Assembly: GCA_902583715.1 (NCBI GenBank)
Contig: CACHXC010000006.1
Location: 1-64,000 of the forward strand
From: an uncultured SAR116 cluster alpha proteobacterium
Lineage (GTDB): Bacteria > Pseudomonadota > Alphaproteobacteria > Puniceispirillales > Puniceispirillaceae
DNA length: 64,000 bases
Reading direction: 5' to 3'
How positions within the stretch are numbered: position 1 is the first letter of the stretch; each line of letters begins with the position of its first letter. A model generated the notes under the pieces. The model searched no databases. It was not told the origin of the DNA and saw nothing but the letters and a program-made list of their open reading frames with translations. The position numbers and the translations under genes are program-made. Positions 19,581 to 28,614 of the stretch are shown piece after piece.

Positions 19581-20633
19581 TCAGTCAGACAACTTGATAT
19601 ATGTTCGCGGAAATTTGACCCCTATCAGACTGAAAATCCACAATATGATGGGTAGGACGCTTTTAATAAAACGCAAAATAGCATTTTTTGAAAATGCATC
19701 AGAGCATGTAATCCAGAGTATTTTTGTCGATTGTTTTAAAGTTTTTCTGCGATAAACAGATTGATAGTCAAAATACTTTAATGTTTGGCCAATGCAGCTT
19801 TCTATGTCATCAACTTGAGTAGCTGACAGGCTTTTGGTATGCCGCCCTATACGTTTATCGGTGACATTAGCGTTAATTAAAGTATGTGATTGCAGGATTG
19901 AGAGGGCATTGCCCAACTCATTTCCTCTTTTTTTCGCATCTATTGGACTCACGATTTCAGTTTTCAAAAATAATGCAACCTTATCAAGTATTCTTTGAGG
20001 TTCACTGACGAGTTCTTCATACTTAATTTCAAGGTAAAGCGCTGGATTGGCTTCTCCCCAGCTACGTTTTGACTCAACATGCTTTTTCCATTTATTCGCT
20101 GCGGAAACTACATTTTGCGGTCCGTGCCAAGTCTCAACCCATGAGCAAGCCACGTCCCTCCCATCTCTGACAATGTGTATTACTTTTGATCCAGATAGAG
20201 CCGTGGTAGTCTTTGATATATCCAAACATTCAAAGAAAGCACTTTTATCAACCCATGATTTCTTTTTCTTCTTTTCAGCAAAACTATTGAAAATGGCCTC
20301 GACCACTGTTTCAAATGACCTTGAGTTTTTGACTATCTTATTTTTCTCATCTTCGATAGATAGCAAACTTTCCTCAAAGTATATTTGATGATCATTGGAT
20401 TGCATCATTATCGGCGTCCAGATGTTAAGAAACTCGAAAATGGCATTGACCAGTCGAGCACGATTGCTCTCTTTTTCAAGATTTCCATACAAAAAGCTGT
20501 AGCGCCTAAAATAAGGTATGAAATGTGTCTCTATCGGAGATGCGAAATCAAAATTTTCTGAGATTAACTTGAGCAAAAGGTATGTTCCTGATCTCGGACA
20601 ACCAACTATAAAAACCGGGCTACGCTGACTCAT
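19581..20633 (-). CDS. Sulfotransferase family protein
   Basis: N-terminal PAPS-binding VFIVGCPRSGTYLLLKLI; KVIHIVRDGRDVACSW. Confidence 0.88.
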   Translation of the reverse strand: MSQRSPVFIVGCPRSGTYLLLKLISENFDFASPIETHFIPYFRRYSFLYGNLEKESNRARLVNAIFEFLNIWTPIMMQSNDHQIYFEESLLSIEDEKNKIVKNSRSFETVVEAIFNSFAEKKKKKSWVDKSAFFECLDISKTTTALSGSKVIHIVRDGRDVACSWVETWHGPQNVVSAANKWKKHVESKRSWGEANPALYLEIKYEELVSEPQRILDKVALFLKTEIVSPIDAKKRGNELGNALSILQSHTLINANVTDKRIGRHTKSLSATQVDDIESCIGQTLKYFDYQSVYRRKTLKQSTKILWITCSDAFSKNAILRFIKSVLPIILWIFSLIGVKFPRTYIKLSD

Positions 20634-20709
20634 TGACGGAGCTCATCTACAAATAGTAAAGGTGGCGATAAAATCATGGGGTACATGTGAGGGCCTGCTG
20701 CCTAAAAAT

Positions 20710-21756
20710 TTACTCATACTTTCTGTTGTTGATTGTCTCATAAAGTTCGACAGCTTTTTCAGCATAGAGCTCGGATTGTTTTTTCCCTGGGTGTGCATCC
20801 CCTAAATTTGCCCATTCATTTCTTGGTCTTAATTTGCCGTCAAAAAGGGCATCTAACTCATTCATGGTTGCCACGTGAGTGTAACCAGCCTCGTCCATAA
20901 AGATCTTAACCTTGGTAAAAATTTCTTTTTGGTCTTTACTATTGGATGTTGGCGTTGAGAGGAACCCAAAGTTATGTTTAGTATCTTTTGCAAATGTGTT
21001 TAAGCTTTCCTTGTAAGCGTCAAATGTATCTGGTTGCCATAATCGTAATTCCCAATTCCTGTAGCCATAGCTGACAATCGGCGGCTTCTTGAGTGAACCA
21101 ACGCTGGGAGTGTAAGAGTCTAACAAAGCCTTCACTATTGCCTCAACATATTGATAAGAATACAGATATTTGCGGAAATACACTAACTGCGGGATACCAA
21201 GTCGGTTCGCAATCTCATTGTCATTGCTACGAGTCATGGTTTCGGGTGGAAACTTGAATTGACGGTATGTGCCCCTGGGGTGGGGATCGTTGGATACTAT
21301 TGTTAGGATCACAAAATCTATGTTTAATCTCGATAAATTTTTGTCGTAGTAATTCAAATACTCATAGACGGTCCAACCTTTTTTGCCGACAGGAAAAACT
21401 TTGCACTTGTTAGAAATTTTTGATTGAAAAAGGGTTGTCCACCTGTTCTGCTCTGGCAGCCCTGCCCCAAACACAAAACTATCGCCGAGCACAACGATCT
21501 TGCATCCCTTCTCATTTTCAATAGCTTCTGCCAGAGTTGTTTCAATACTTTTGGATAGACGAAACCCACCCTCGGTTATGTGCCCCGTCTTGTTCACTAC
21601 TTGACTGAGATTGGACAAGTAATTGGGACGATAGGTAGGGGCAGGACTCTCAAGTTGATCAAAAATTGTCGTGTATCTTAGAGACAGCTCGAGAGCTAAA
21701 GCTGCCATTAAAAAGCCAAACAAAATCAGAAATATATTTTGAAGAATGCTTTTCAC
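20710..21756 (-). CDS. SGNH/GDSL hydrolase family protein, membrane anchored
   Basis: N-terminal TM; IVVLGDSFVFGAGLPEQNRW block I motif; DAHPGKKQ near C-terminus. Confidence 0.78.
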   Translation of the reverse strand: MKSILQNIFLILFGFLMAALALELSLRYTTIFDQLESPAPTYRPNYLSNLSQVVNKTGHITEGGFRLSKSIETTLAEAIENEKGCKIVVLGDSFVFGAGLPEQNRWTTLFQSKISNKCKVFPVGKKGWTVYEYLNYYDKNLSRLNIDFVILTIVSNDPHPRGTYRQFKFPPETMTRSNDNEIANRLGIPQLVYFRKYLYSYQYVEAIVKALLDSYTPSVGSLKKPPIVSYGYRNWELRLWQPDTFDAYKESLNTFAKDTKHNFGFLSTPTSNSKDQKEIFTKVKIFMDEAGYTHVATMNELDALFDGKLRPRNEWANLGDAHPGKKQSELYAEKAVELYETINNRKYE

Positions 21757-21843
21757 TTTTTTGTTCTTCAGCTATTTGGCCGGGGGGTATTGCTCAAAAA
21801 ACGGGCCGGTCACGTTGCAAGATGATAACGTAAAGATGATAAA

Positions 21844-22836
21844 TCAGTTGTTGTCAACTCTCATTATTCCCCGAAGCGCCGATGGTAAACCAATCAATGC
21901 TAAAACACAGAACGTGGCAAAAGAGAAAATATGAATCAAAGTTGTAATAATTAATCCTTCCGCAAAGCTTTTGCCTAGGAATTTGAAAACAATTGCGCCT
22001 GAAAGTTCGTACCCGCCTATTCCAGCCGGTAGAGCGCTCAACAAATGCCCGAGATTTACTGCAAACAAAATCAAACCCGGAGCAGCGAGGTTAAGCTGTG
22101 GTGCAAAAAATAGAACCAAGGCTATAAAACTAATCAAATGAAGAGTCCAAATGAGGATGGTTAAGCCAAAGACTGAGGGAGAAATTCCTTCCACAATCAC
22201 TGAATTTAGCTTTAGAGCATGTTTCCCGGCACTTTTGGCCAATCTTAGTTTTTGACCTAAAGCGTATTTAGCAAAAACCCCCAAAGCACCCTTTTGAAAG
22301 ATTGTTGCTAAAAAGCCCAACAAGAAGAATATTGTTAATGACACAATAAAAATTGACCGACCATCATCGTGATGATTGATCAGGAATATCGATGAGGTGA
22401 GGCCAATCATAGCAATACCGATTGCGTCCAAGGTTCGCTCTACAAGGAAGGCTGCAATGCCAGAGGAGTACTGGATGCCTTGTGAGTTCAGCCATTTTGT
22501 CTTTAACAATTCGCCACTCTTCAACGGTGTAATCGAGCCAAGAAAAAAAAATAAATTATAGGCTTGGAACCAGTTAAAAAAATCAGCTGACCCGCGCTGT
22601 TTGAGCACAAGCCTCCACCTCCATGTGCGCAAAAAGGAAGCGCTTATAACCGTAATGGTAAAATAAAAGGCTGGATTGATCAGTCCATCGGTGATTTTGG
22701 GATGCAATTTTTGCCAATCACTAACAAGGTCATCGACAGAGAAGAAAAATAGAAAGATGAATACGAGGCAAACAGAGCTCAGGATTGCTGAGGGGAGTTT
22801 CATTAGAAAACTGAACTGTTTTGTTTCACCGAACAT
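21844..22836 (-). CDS. Lysylphosphatidylglycerol synthase TM region / UPF0104-like membrane protein
   Basis: Multi-TM; GSITPLKSGELLKTKWL and ERTLDAIG motifs; ALPAGIGGYE. Confidence 0.75.
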   Translation of the reverse strand: MFGETKQFSFLMKLPSAILSSVCLVFIFLFFFSVDDLVSDWQKLHPKITDGLINPAFYFTITVISASFLRTWRWRLVLKQRGSADFFNWFQAYNLFFFLGSITPLKSGELLKTKWLNSQGIQYSSGIAAFLVERTLDAIGIAMIGLTSSIFLINHHDDGRSIFIVSLTIFFLLGFLATIFQKGALGVFAKYALGQKLRLAKSAGKHALKLNSVIVEGISPSVFGLTILIWTLHLISFIALVLFFAPQLNLAAPGLILFAVNLGHLLSALPAGIGGYELSGAIVFKFLGKSFAEGLIITTLIHIFSFATFCVLALIGLPSALRGIMRVDNN

Positions 22837-23441
22837 AATATTGCAGTGGTGTTTAGCGGGCCCAATCTTAGCGGACGGTGTTCAACTAACTGGAGCCCTG
22901 CATTTGCCAGAAGTTGAAATATTCTCTCATTAGTGCGCACGTGCTTTCCACGATCGTTCTTCATAATCAGTGTCCCAAAAAGGTTTGTTTGTTCACGCAC
23001 AACTTCCATTATTACTACATGATCGCAAGCTATTTCCTTTGCGGCGGTGAGAATTTTAATCGCGGTGTCGTCATCAACATGATGAATAATGCCAATGAAC
23101 AATACGTTATCAAACTTCATTTTTTTTGCGCTAATTTCTAATACATCTGCAACCTCAAATTTTCGATTGACATTACCATATTTTGCTCTGGCTGATTTTA
23201 TGTAGTGAGCGTTGAAATCAACCCCAAGATATTTACTGTTTGTAATCACTGAAAAATGCCCTGAACCGCAGCCGACATCTAAAATTGTGCCTTCGCTAAC
23301 CTCCCATTCTGACAATATTTCTTTTCGTTTTTCGTAAAAACCAAAACACGCGTCCATCAAAAATCTCATCAGATTCCAGATTGGTGCAAAATCTAAAATG
23401 TTCCGTATGTCACTTTTTATTAGAGCCATTTTGGCACTCAC
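22803..23441 (-). CDS. Class I SAM-dependent methyltransferase
   Basis: GTILDVGCGSGHFSVITNSKYLGVDFN motif I. Confidence 0.85.
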   Translation of the reverse strand: MSAKMALIKSDIRNILDFAPIWNLMRFLMDACFGFYEKRKEILSEWEVSEGTILDVGCGSGHFSVITNSKYLGVDFNAHYIKSARAKYGNVNRKFEVADVLEISAKKMKFDNVLFIGIIHHVDDDTAIKILTAAKEIACDHVVIMEVVREQTNLFGTLIMKNDRGKHVRTNERIFQLLANAGLQLVEHRPLRLGPLNTTAILCSVKQNSSVF

Positions 23442-25476
23442 TAGGCTTTTGAATAATCATATAATTATACTCGTAAACGACATCATATTTGCAGTTCGAA
23501 TGGATTCCAAATTTTGGTTCGTGGTAAAAGTTAAATTGTTTGGATTTTTGCGCAACATCAGTCGTCTGGCTAATTATGATTTTTTCGCCATAAGGCCAAC
23601 TCGGATTAGGCGAAAGCGGTGGTATCAGACTTAGCCCTAATACAGCAATTTTCGATTTTGACTCAATGACAAGCTTATCAAGTTTAAAGTCTGATTCTAG
23701 CTCGATGTTATTCCATCCATTTTTTAGCTTAGGCATTTTTCTAGTTGCCGATGCACCATTTGATAAAACAAGTTGGACATCTTGATCTAGATCCTCTACG
23801 CCCGAAAAAAATAAATACAGCTCTTTGACTGGCCAATCAGAATTGTTGAAAGAAAATGAGATTGGCCTGTCAGATAAAACGAGATCCGCTGGATTGTACT
23901 CAAGCCATCTTATTAATGGCGACCAAGAAATAAAATATGGCTGTCCATAAAGCTTAATTTTTTGGGTGATTGTGGCTGGTTCAAAATCAGAAATTTTATC
24001 AAATCTGTGTTTAGCGCCACCATTGATCAGCGTCATTAGAAGTGGGACGGTGTCAAGTGATGCTTTCTTTTCAGGCAAGTGATAAATTAACCAAGTCTTT
24101 TTTGGTAGTCCACCTATGGCAGCCCTGAGCGGCTGGGAGTCTATTGAGAGATTATGTCTTAAAATCCTACCGTTGATCTGTTTGAAGTGCAGAAAGATGC
24201 CGTGCGCAGTGTATACAAAGAGGCTGGCGCATAAAAAGAGAAAAAAGAAAGGCTGTCTTTTTAATCCAACTAGTGATCCAGTCCGAGGTAGTATTTGATC
24301 GCTCTCAGCCGTTTCATGTTGAAGTGGATACTGTATTTTATGTATTTCATCCAGCAAACCTTTACACAGAAAGCCAATTGATATCACAAACGTTAAAACC
24401 CAAATCCGACCAAATAACAGCCCTCCTTTGGGAGGGAAAACGTATATTATGGCTAAAGTGTTGATAGCAATCAGTACTAACACAACTTTTGCTAAATTGT
24501 CACCGCGCTTCAGCGCTTTAATAAACGCTCGAGTTGCGGCAATAGCCGGGAATAAACATAGAACTAACCCAAACTGTGTTGCGGTTTCGCCGACTATTTT
24601 TACACTTGCAGCTAAATTTTTATAAATGCCAGCAATGCCTGCCCATTCGAGCGGTGCAAATTGCAATGGTAAAGAAAGAGGGGGCCACTCAACAGACTGG
24701 TAGCAGACAAAAAGAACGAATGTCATGATTGCTGATACAATTGCAAACAAAATTGTACAGGATGTCCAACTGCGATGGTTTAAAATGAAATGAAGGAAAT
24801 AGATAGTTGGCACAAACAAAAGTGCAATTTTATGGAACAAAAACAGAGCGCAACATAAAGAAAACAACAGCACCTCTCGGTGCCGGCCGCGGTAAAACAG
24901 CATACCCAATGCCCAGAAAAATATTCCTGTCGCAGTGTTGCCTGGTGTCACGATGTGGATCCCCTGCTCGGGGAAAATTGTAAACGATAGGAGGATGAGA
25001 GATGAACTAGCTACTATTGGTGCAAAAAGGGATTTTAGACAGAAAATGATGCCTGTAATTATGACGACCGAGCTAAGTACTCGTACTGCCTGGAATGCTT
25101 CGACCCAATCAAGCCCTAATGCGTTAAGTGATATTGTTAGGTATGAGTGGCCAAAATGGTAGAGATGAAGAGTATGGCGAAGAAGAACAAACGTATTCCA
25201 ATCATTTTGATCGTAGTTTGTTACAGATTCCAAATTCAAAATGTCATCTAGAGCCACACAACTATTTTTGGTCAGGCACTCGTCGATTAGAACAGCTTTG
25301 AAGATATAGACCAGTGAGTCGTCTAATTCGACAGGGACACCGCGTGCAAATTCTGGCCATACAACTAAACTTAGCTGGCACACAAAAAACAAAAGTGCGC
25401 AAGAAAAATGAAACACATCCGGTGGTGTTCGTGTTTTGAGGGCGCTTATAAATCTGTGAACCACGAGCATTCTCAC
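23410..25476 (-). CDS. Large multi-TM protein, probable membrane glycosyltransferase
   Basis: 688 aa with about 10 TM segments and C-terminal soluble domain, in polysaccharide gene cluster. Confidence 0.55.
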   Translation of the reverse strand: MRMLVVHRFISALKTRTPPDVFHFSCALLFFVCQLSLVVWPEFARGVPVELDDSLVYIFKAVLIDECLTKNSCVALDDILNLESVTNYDQNDWNTFVLLRHTLHLYHFGHSYLTISLNALGLDWVEAFQAVRVLSSVVIITGIIFCLKSLFAPIVASSSLILLSFTIFPEQGIHIVTPGNTATGIFFWALGMLFYRGRHREVLLFSLCCALFLFHKIALLFVPTIYFLHFILNHRSWTSCTILFAIVSAIMTFVLFVCYQSVEWPPLSLPLQFAPLEWAGIAGIYKNLAASVKIVGETATQFGLVLCLFPAIAATRAFIKALKRGDNLAKVVLVLIAINTLAIIYVFPPKGGLLFGRIWVLTFVISIGFLCKGLLDEIHKIQYPLQHETAESDQILPRTGSLVGLKRQPFFFLFLCASLFVYTAHGIFLHFKQINGRILRHNLSIDSQPLRAAIGGLPKKTWLIYHLPEKKASLDTVPLLMTLINGGAKHRFDKISDFEPATITQKIKLYGQPYFISWSPLIRWLEYNPADLVLSDRPISFSFNNSDWPVKELYLFFSGVEDLDQDVQLVLSNGASATRKMPKLKNGWNNIELESDFKLDKLVIESKSKIAVLGLSLIPPLSPNPSWPYGEKIIISQTTDVAQKSKQFNFYHEPKFGIHSNCKYDVVYEYNYMIIQKPSECQNGSNKK

Positions 25477-26393
25477 CTCTCCCTGTACTCAAGAAGCTTT
25501 TGAGTGACTTCCTGGTTGATCTGAAAGCACTCGGAAATTGATGTTTTTTGAGTGCTATCGAGTGGTGCGACAAATTTTTCGATTTGCAAAGTTAGCGGAG
25601 AAACCGTTTGCGATTTGGCATTTGTTCTCTCACGCCGATCATTTATTATACATCTCGCAGGCCATGCTGAGAAATCAATTGAGGCTGTTCCACCTTCGCC
25701 ATGAAAACAAACACTCCTTTGCCGGCACAATCCAAGACGATTGGCAGTAGTTTTTATTTTTGTAGGGCCAGCGCTCAGAAAAGCATCCATGAAGTTGTCC
25801 ATTTTTTTGATCTCAATTTTATCAATGGCGATTTCTTTTGTTGGAAAGATAATTCTGAGAATGGTCCAGAAATGAGGCAAAACGTCTTCCGCTATCGTAA
25901 TGTCTGGATCGTATGTTTTTAGCGCCCCCCACCTCAATTCTCTCTCCTCATCAGACCAAAGGATGCCAATTTTTGTTGCTCTAGTGACTGAAAAACATTT
26001 CTGAAGTAAAAGTCTAAAATCTTGATTGTGTAAAAGAACTGAACTGACCCAAAGGCTGTTCCCTTTTGCCAGAATGCCCAACAAGTTGAGATCATGGATG
26101 TTTAGGCAAAAAGGTTTTTCTACCAAAACTCTTTTATTTTTGAGAAGGAGTTTAATTGAAGTTTCTGCGTGTTTGGTTGGCTTTCTGACAACTATTGCGC
26201 TCGGTATGTATGATGTTTCTAGCACCTCATCGAAAGTGCAAATCCGAACTCCATCATGCGCACCTTGCTCCTCAGCCCAAGCCTGCCAAGATGAATTATT
26301 AGTTGGCGAGCACAGATAAAGAAGCTTCGGGGTGTGTCTGCTGTTTAATATGATCGAGGCGTAAACTCTCGCCCATCTACCGCTACCAATCAC
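25473..26393 (-). CDS. Gfo/Idh/MocA family oxidoreductase (N-terminus possibly frameshifted)
   Basis: IGSGRWARVYASIIL Rossmann start; VEKPF motif; only a GTG start inside the Rossmann beta-strand is available in frame. Confidence 0.75.
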   Translation of the reverse strand: MIGSGRWARVYASIILNSRHTPKLLYLCSPTNNSSWQAWAEEQGAHDGVRICTFDEVLETSYIPSAIVVRKPTKHAETSIKLLLKNKRVLVEKPFCLNIHDLNLLGILAKGNSLWVSSVLLHNQDFRLLLQKCFSVTRATKIGILWSDEERELRWGALKTYDPDITIAEDVLPHFWTILRIIFPTKEIAIDKIEIKKMDNFMDAFLSAGPTKIKTTANRLGLCRQRSVCFHGEGGTASIDFSAWPARCIINDRRERTNAKSQTVSPLTLQIEKFVAPLDSTQKTSISECFQINQEVTQKLLEYRER

Positions 26394-26683
26394 AGCAACA
26401 CCGTGATCGCGAAGTTGGAACTTATTTTTTGCATCGGTATCTGACAGTTTTCATCTCCTCGTCGGTCGTCACCAGCTAACAAAGTTAATGTTGTATGTCT
26501 AGGGGCAGCCATCTTATTTGATTGCCTGTAGAGCTGCCTTTATGAGTAGTATTCACATGAACATGTTGACCCTAATAAAACCTTCTCTGTTTCGCAATTT
26601 AAACAGGTCGTTATACGTTGATTAACGACACATACTGGGGTATTCAATCAGTATCCAGCGACTTAATTATATGATGCGATACA

Positions 26684-27655
26684 ATGACCAAGCCTGTGAT
26701 AACCATCGTCATTCCGGTTTACAATGAAAAGGAAAATGTGGAAAACACAATCCGAGTGTTGCGGGAAGAATTATCAGATCTCCGGAGTAAATATAAATTT
26801 AAAATTTTGTTTTCGGATAACTGCTCTACTGACGGAACGTTCGAAATAATAAGAAAATTAGCTAAGCAGGACGCTGACATTTCTGCGATCAGGCTGGCGA
26901 GGAATTATGGGTTTCAAAAGTCTCTACTTACCGCATATAGGCATGTAAAAAGTGATGCAGCAATCCAAATGGATTGTGATCTTCAAGATCCACCGTCGGT
27001 TATTCCAAGTTTTATCAAGCAATGGGAGCGAGGACATGATGTTGTTGTGGGTATTCGCGAAGCACGCGATGAAAACTTCTTGCTTCAAAAATGTCGCCAA
27101 ACTTTCTATTGGTTGGTAAATCAAATTTCGAAAACGACCACTCTCGACAATGCCGGTGACTTTCGTCTGGTCGATCGTAAAGTTCTAAATAGGTTAAACG
27201 ATGTAAAGGACTCAAACCCGTATACCAGAGGTTTGATCTCTTCACTCGCCGCGAACGAAACTGGTGTTCCATATTCGCGCCCGCAGCGAGCATTTGGTCA
27301 AAGTAAGTTTCCAATTTTGAAGCTGCTCCCGCTAGCGGTAGATGGGCTTGTGAGTAACTCATTAATGCCTCTTAGGTATGCTGTTTTGTTTGGATTGATG
27401 TTGTTTCTGTTTGCCGGATTTTTGTTTTTATACTTTGTTTACAATCATTTTTTTGGAGAAAACTCATGGCCCAGGGGTTACGCATCAATTATCGTTCTAT
27501 TGACGTTGTCGATGGCCGCCAACTCAGTTCTGCTTGGTGTTGTTGGCGAATATGTGGGGCGTATATTCGACGAGGTTAGAGTTAGACCACTTACCATAGT
27601 TGCGGAAACAATCAATTCACCCTCACAAGGAGAAAGTACCGTTAAAAATGGGTAA
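26684..27655 (+). CDS. Glycosyltransferase family 2, GtrB/DPM1-like with two C-terminal TM helices
   Basis: ITIVIPVYNEKENVENTI; MDCDLQDPPSVIPSFIKQWERGHDVVVGIR; NAGDFRLVDRKV. Confidence 0.93.
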   Translation: MTKPVITIVIPVYNEKENVENTIRVLREELSDLRSKYKFKILFSDNCSTDGTFEIIRKLAKQDADISAIRLARNYGFQKSLLTAYRHVKSDAAIQMDCDLQDPPSVIPSFIKQWERGHDVVVGIREARDENFLLQKCRQTFYWLVNQISKTTTLDNAGDFRLVDRKVLNRLNDVKDSNPYTRGLISSLAANETGVPYSRPQRAFGQSKFPILKLLPLAVDGLVSNSLMPLRYAVLFGLMLFLFAGFLFLYFVYNHFFGENSWPRGYASIIVLLTLSMAANSVLLGVVGEYVGRIFDEVRVRPLTIVAETINSPSQGESTVKNG

Positions 27656-28069
27656 TTTATAGGGACCCGTGCGAAAATAAAAAACCTGCACTCTTCAAGT
27701 ATAATGAGTTGCTGCGTCAGTTCGGGGGTCCGCTGGGGTGTACCGTAATATTTCACTTTTACAATAAGAAAGTGCGATTAGAGACTGAAATAAAACTGCT
27801 GAATGTATGGACAACAGGTGGCGCAGCAGTCCATTTTTTTCCTACAAAACGGGGTTTTCTTCTAGATTTTATGAGGCGGTTGTATTAGACGTTAGTCGCA
27901 GATAATCTTTGGTGAAAAATCAAGAAAATAATTGATCTTTAAAATTTTCGTTGCTTCGGCAATAAGACCGCTTTTCAATGGTTAAAACGCGCTTCTCGTC
28001 GGAGCGAGATGGTAAATTTGAAACGACAGCCGGAGATAAATGTTGATGCGCGCAGAGGCAGATTTTGAG

Positions 28070-28444
28070 ATGAATTCGTCACAGCCAAGATCGTTTGGCT
28101 TGCTGATTTCCCTAATTTGTGCGGTCGTGGCGCTTTATTTAGCATTATCAAATCAACCGGGTTACGGAGCACTAGTTTGCTTTGGAATTCTCTTTTTTTT
28201 GACCGCAATATTCAAGCCGTCAACACTAGCAAGTCTCACTCGCGTTTGGATATTGATTGGTATAAAAATATCTAGAATCACCAACCCAATTCTCATGGGC
28301 CTAATATATTTTGTGTTAATGTTCCCCGTGGCAATAATGTTGAGGGTATTTCGCAAGGATTTTTTGCAATTAAGGCACGATAAAACAGTGACTAGTTACT
28401 GGCATAACGTTAACCAAAAAGAGACAAAGCTGACTGAGTTTTAG
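28070..28444 (+). CDS. SxtJ-like membrane protein
   Basis: SQPRSFGLLISL N-terminus and GLIYFVLMFPVAIMLRVFRKDFLQL pattern; located before DUF5989-like and carbamoyltransferase genes. Confidence 0.75.
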   Translation: MNSSQPRSFGLLISLICAVVALYLALSNQPGYGALVCFGILFFLTAIFKPSTLASLTRVWILIGIKISRITNPILMGLIYFVLMFPVAIMLRVFRKDFLQLRHDKTVTSYWHNVNQKETKLTEF

Positions 28445-28452
28445 AGGCAAAA

Positions 28453-28599
28453 ATGATTTTAATAGAATTGATAAAATTTTTTTTAAACAGAAAAAAATAT
28501 TGGCTTCTTCCGATTGTTTTAGTCCTTGCCCTGCTTGGAGGGCTAGTTGTGATGACCCAAGGCTCGGTTGTTGCGCCATTCATATATACGATGTTTTGA
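28453..28599 (+). CDS. 48-aa DUF5989-like membrane miniprotein (absent from ORF track)
   Basis: MILIELIKFFLNRKKYWLLPIVLVLALLGGLVVMTQGSVVAPFIYTMF*; FL..RKKYWLLP and QGS..APFIYT match the small DUF5989 family; lies between SxtJ-like and carbamoyltransferase genes. Confidence 0.85.
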   Translation: MILIELIKFFLNRKKYWLLPIVLVLALLGGLVVMTQGSVVAPFIYTMF

Positions 28600-28614
28600 G
28601 TTGGTAACCCTCAC

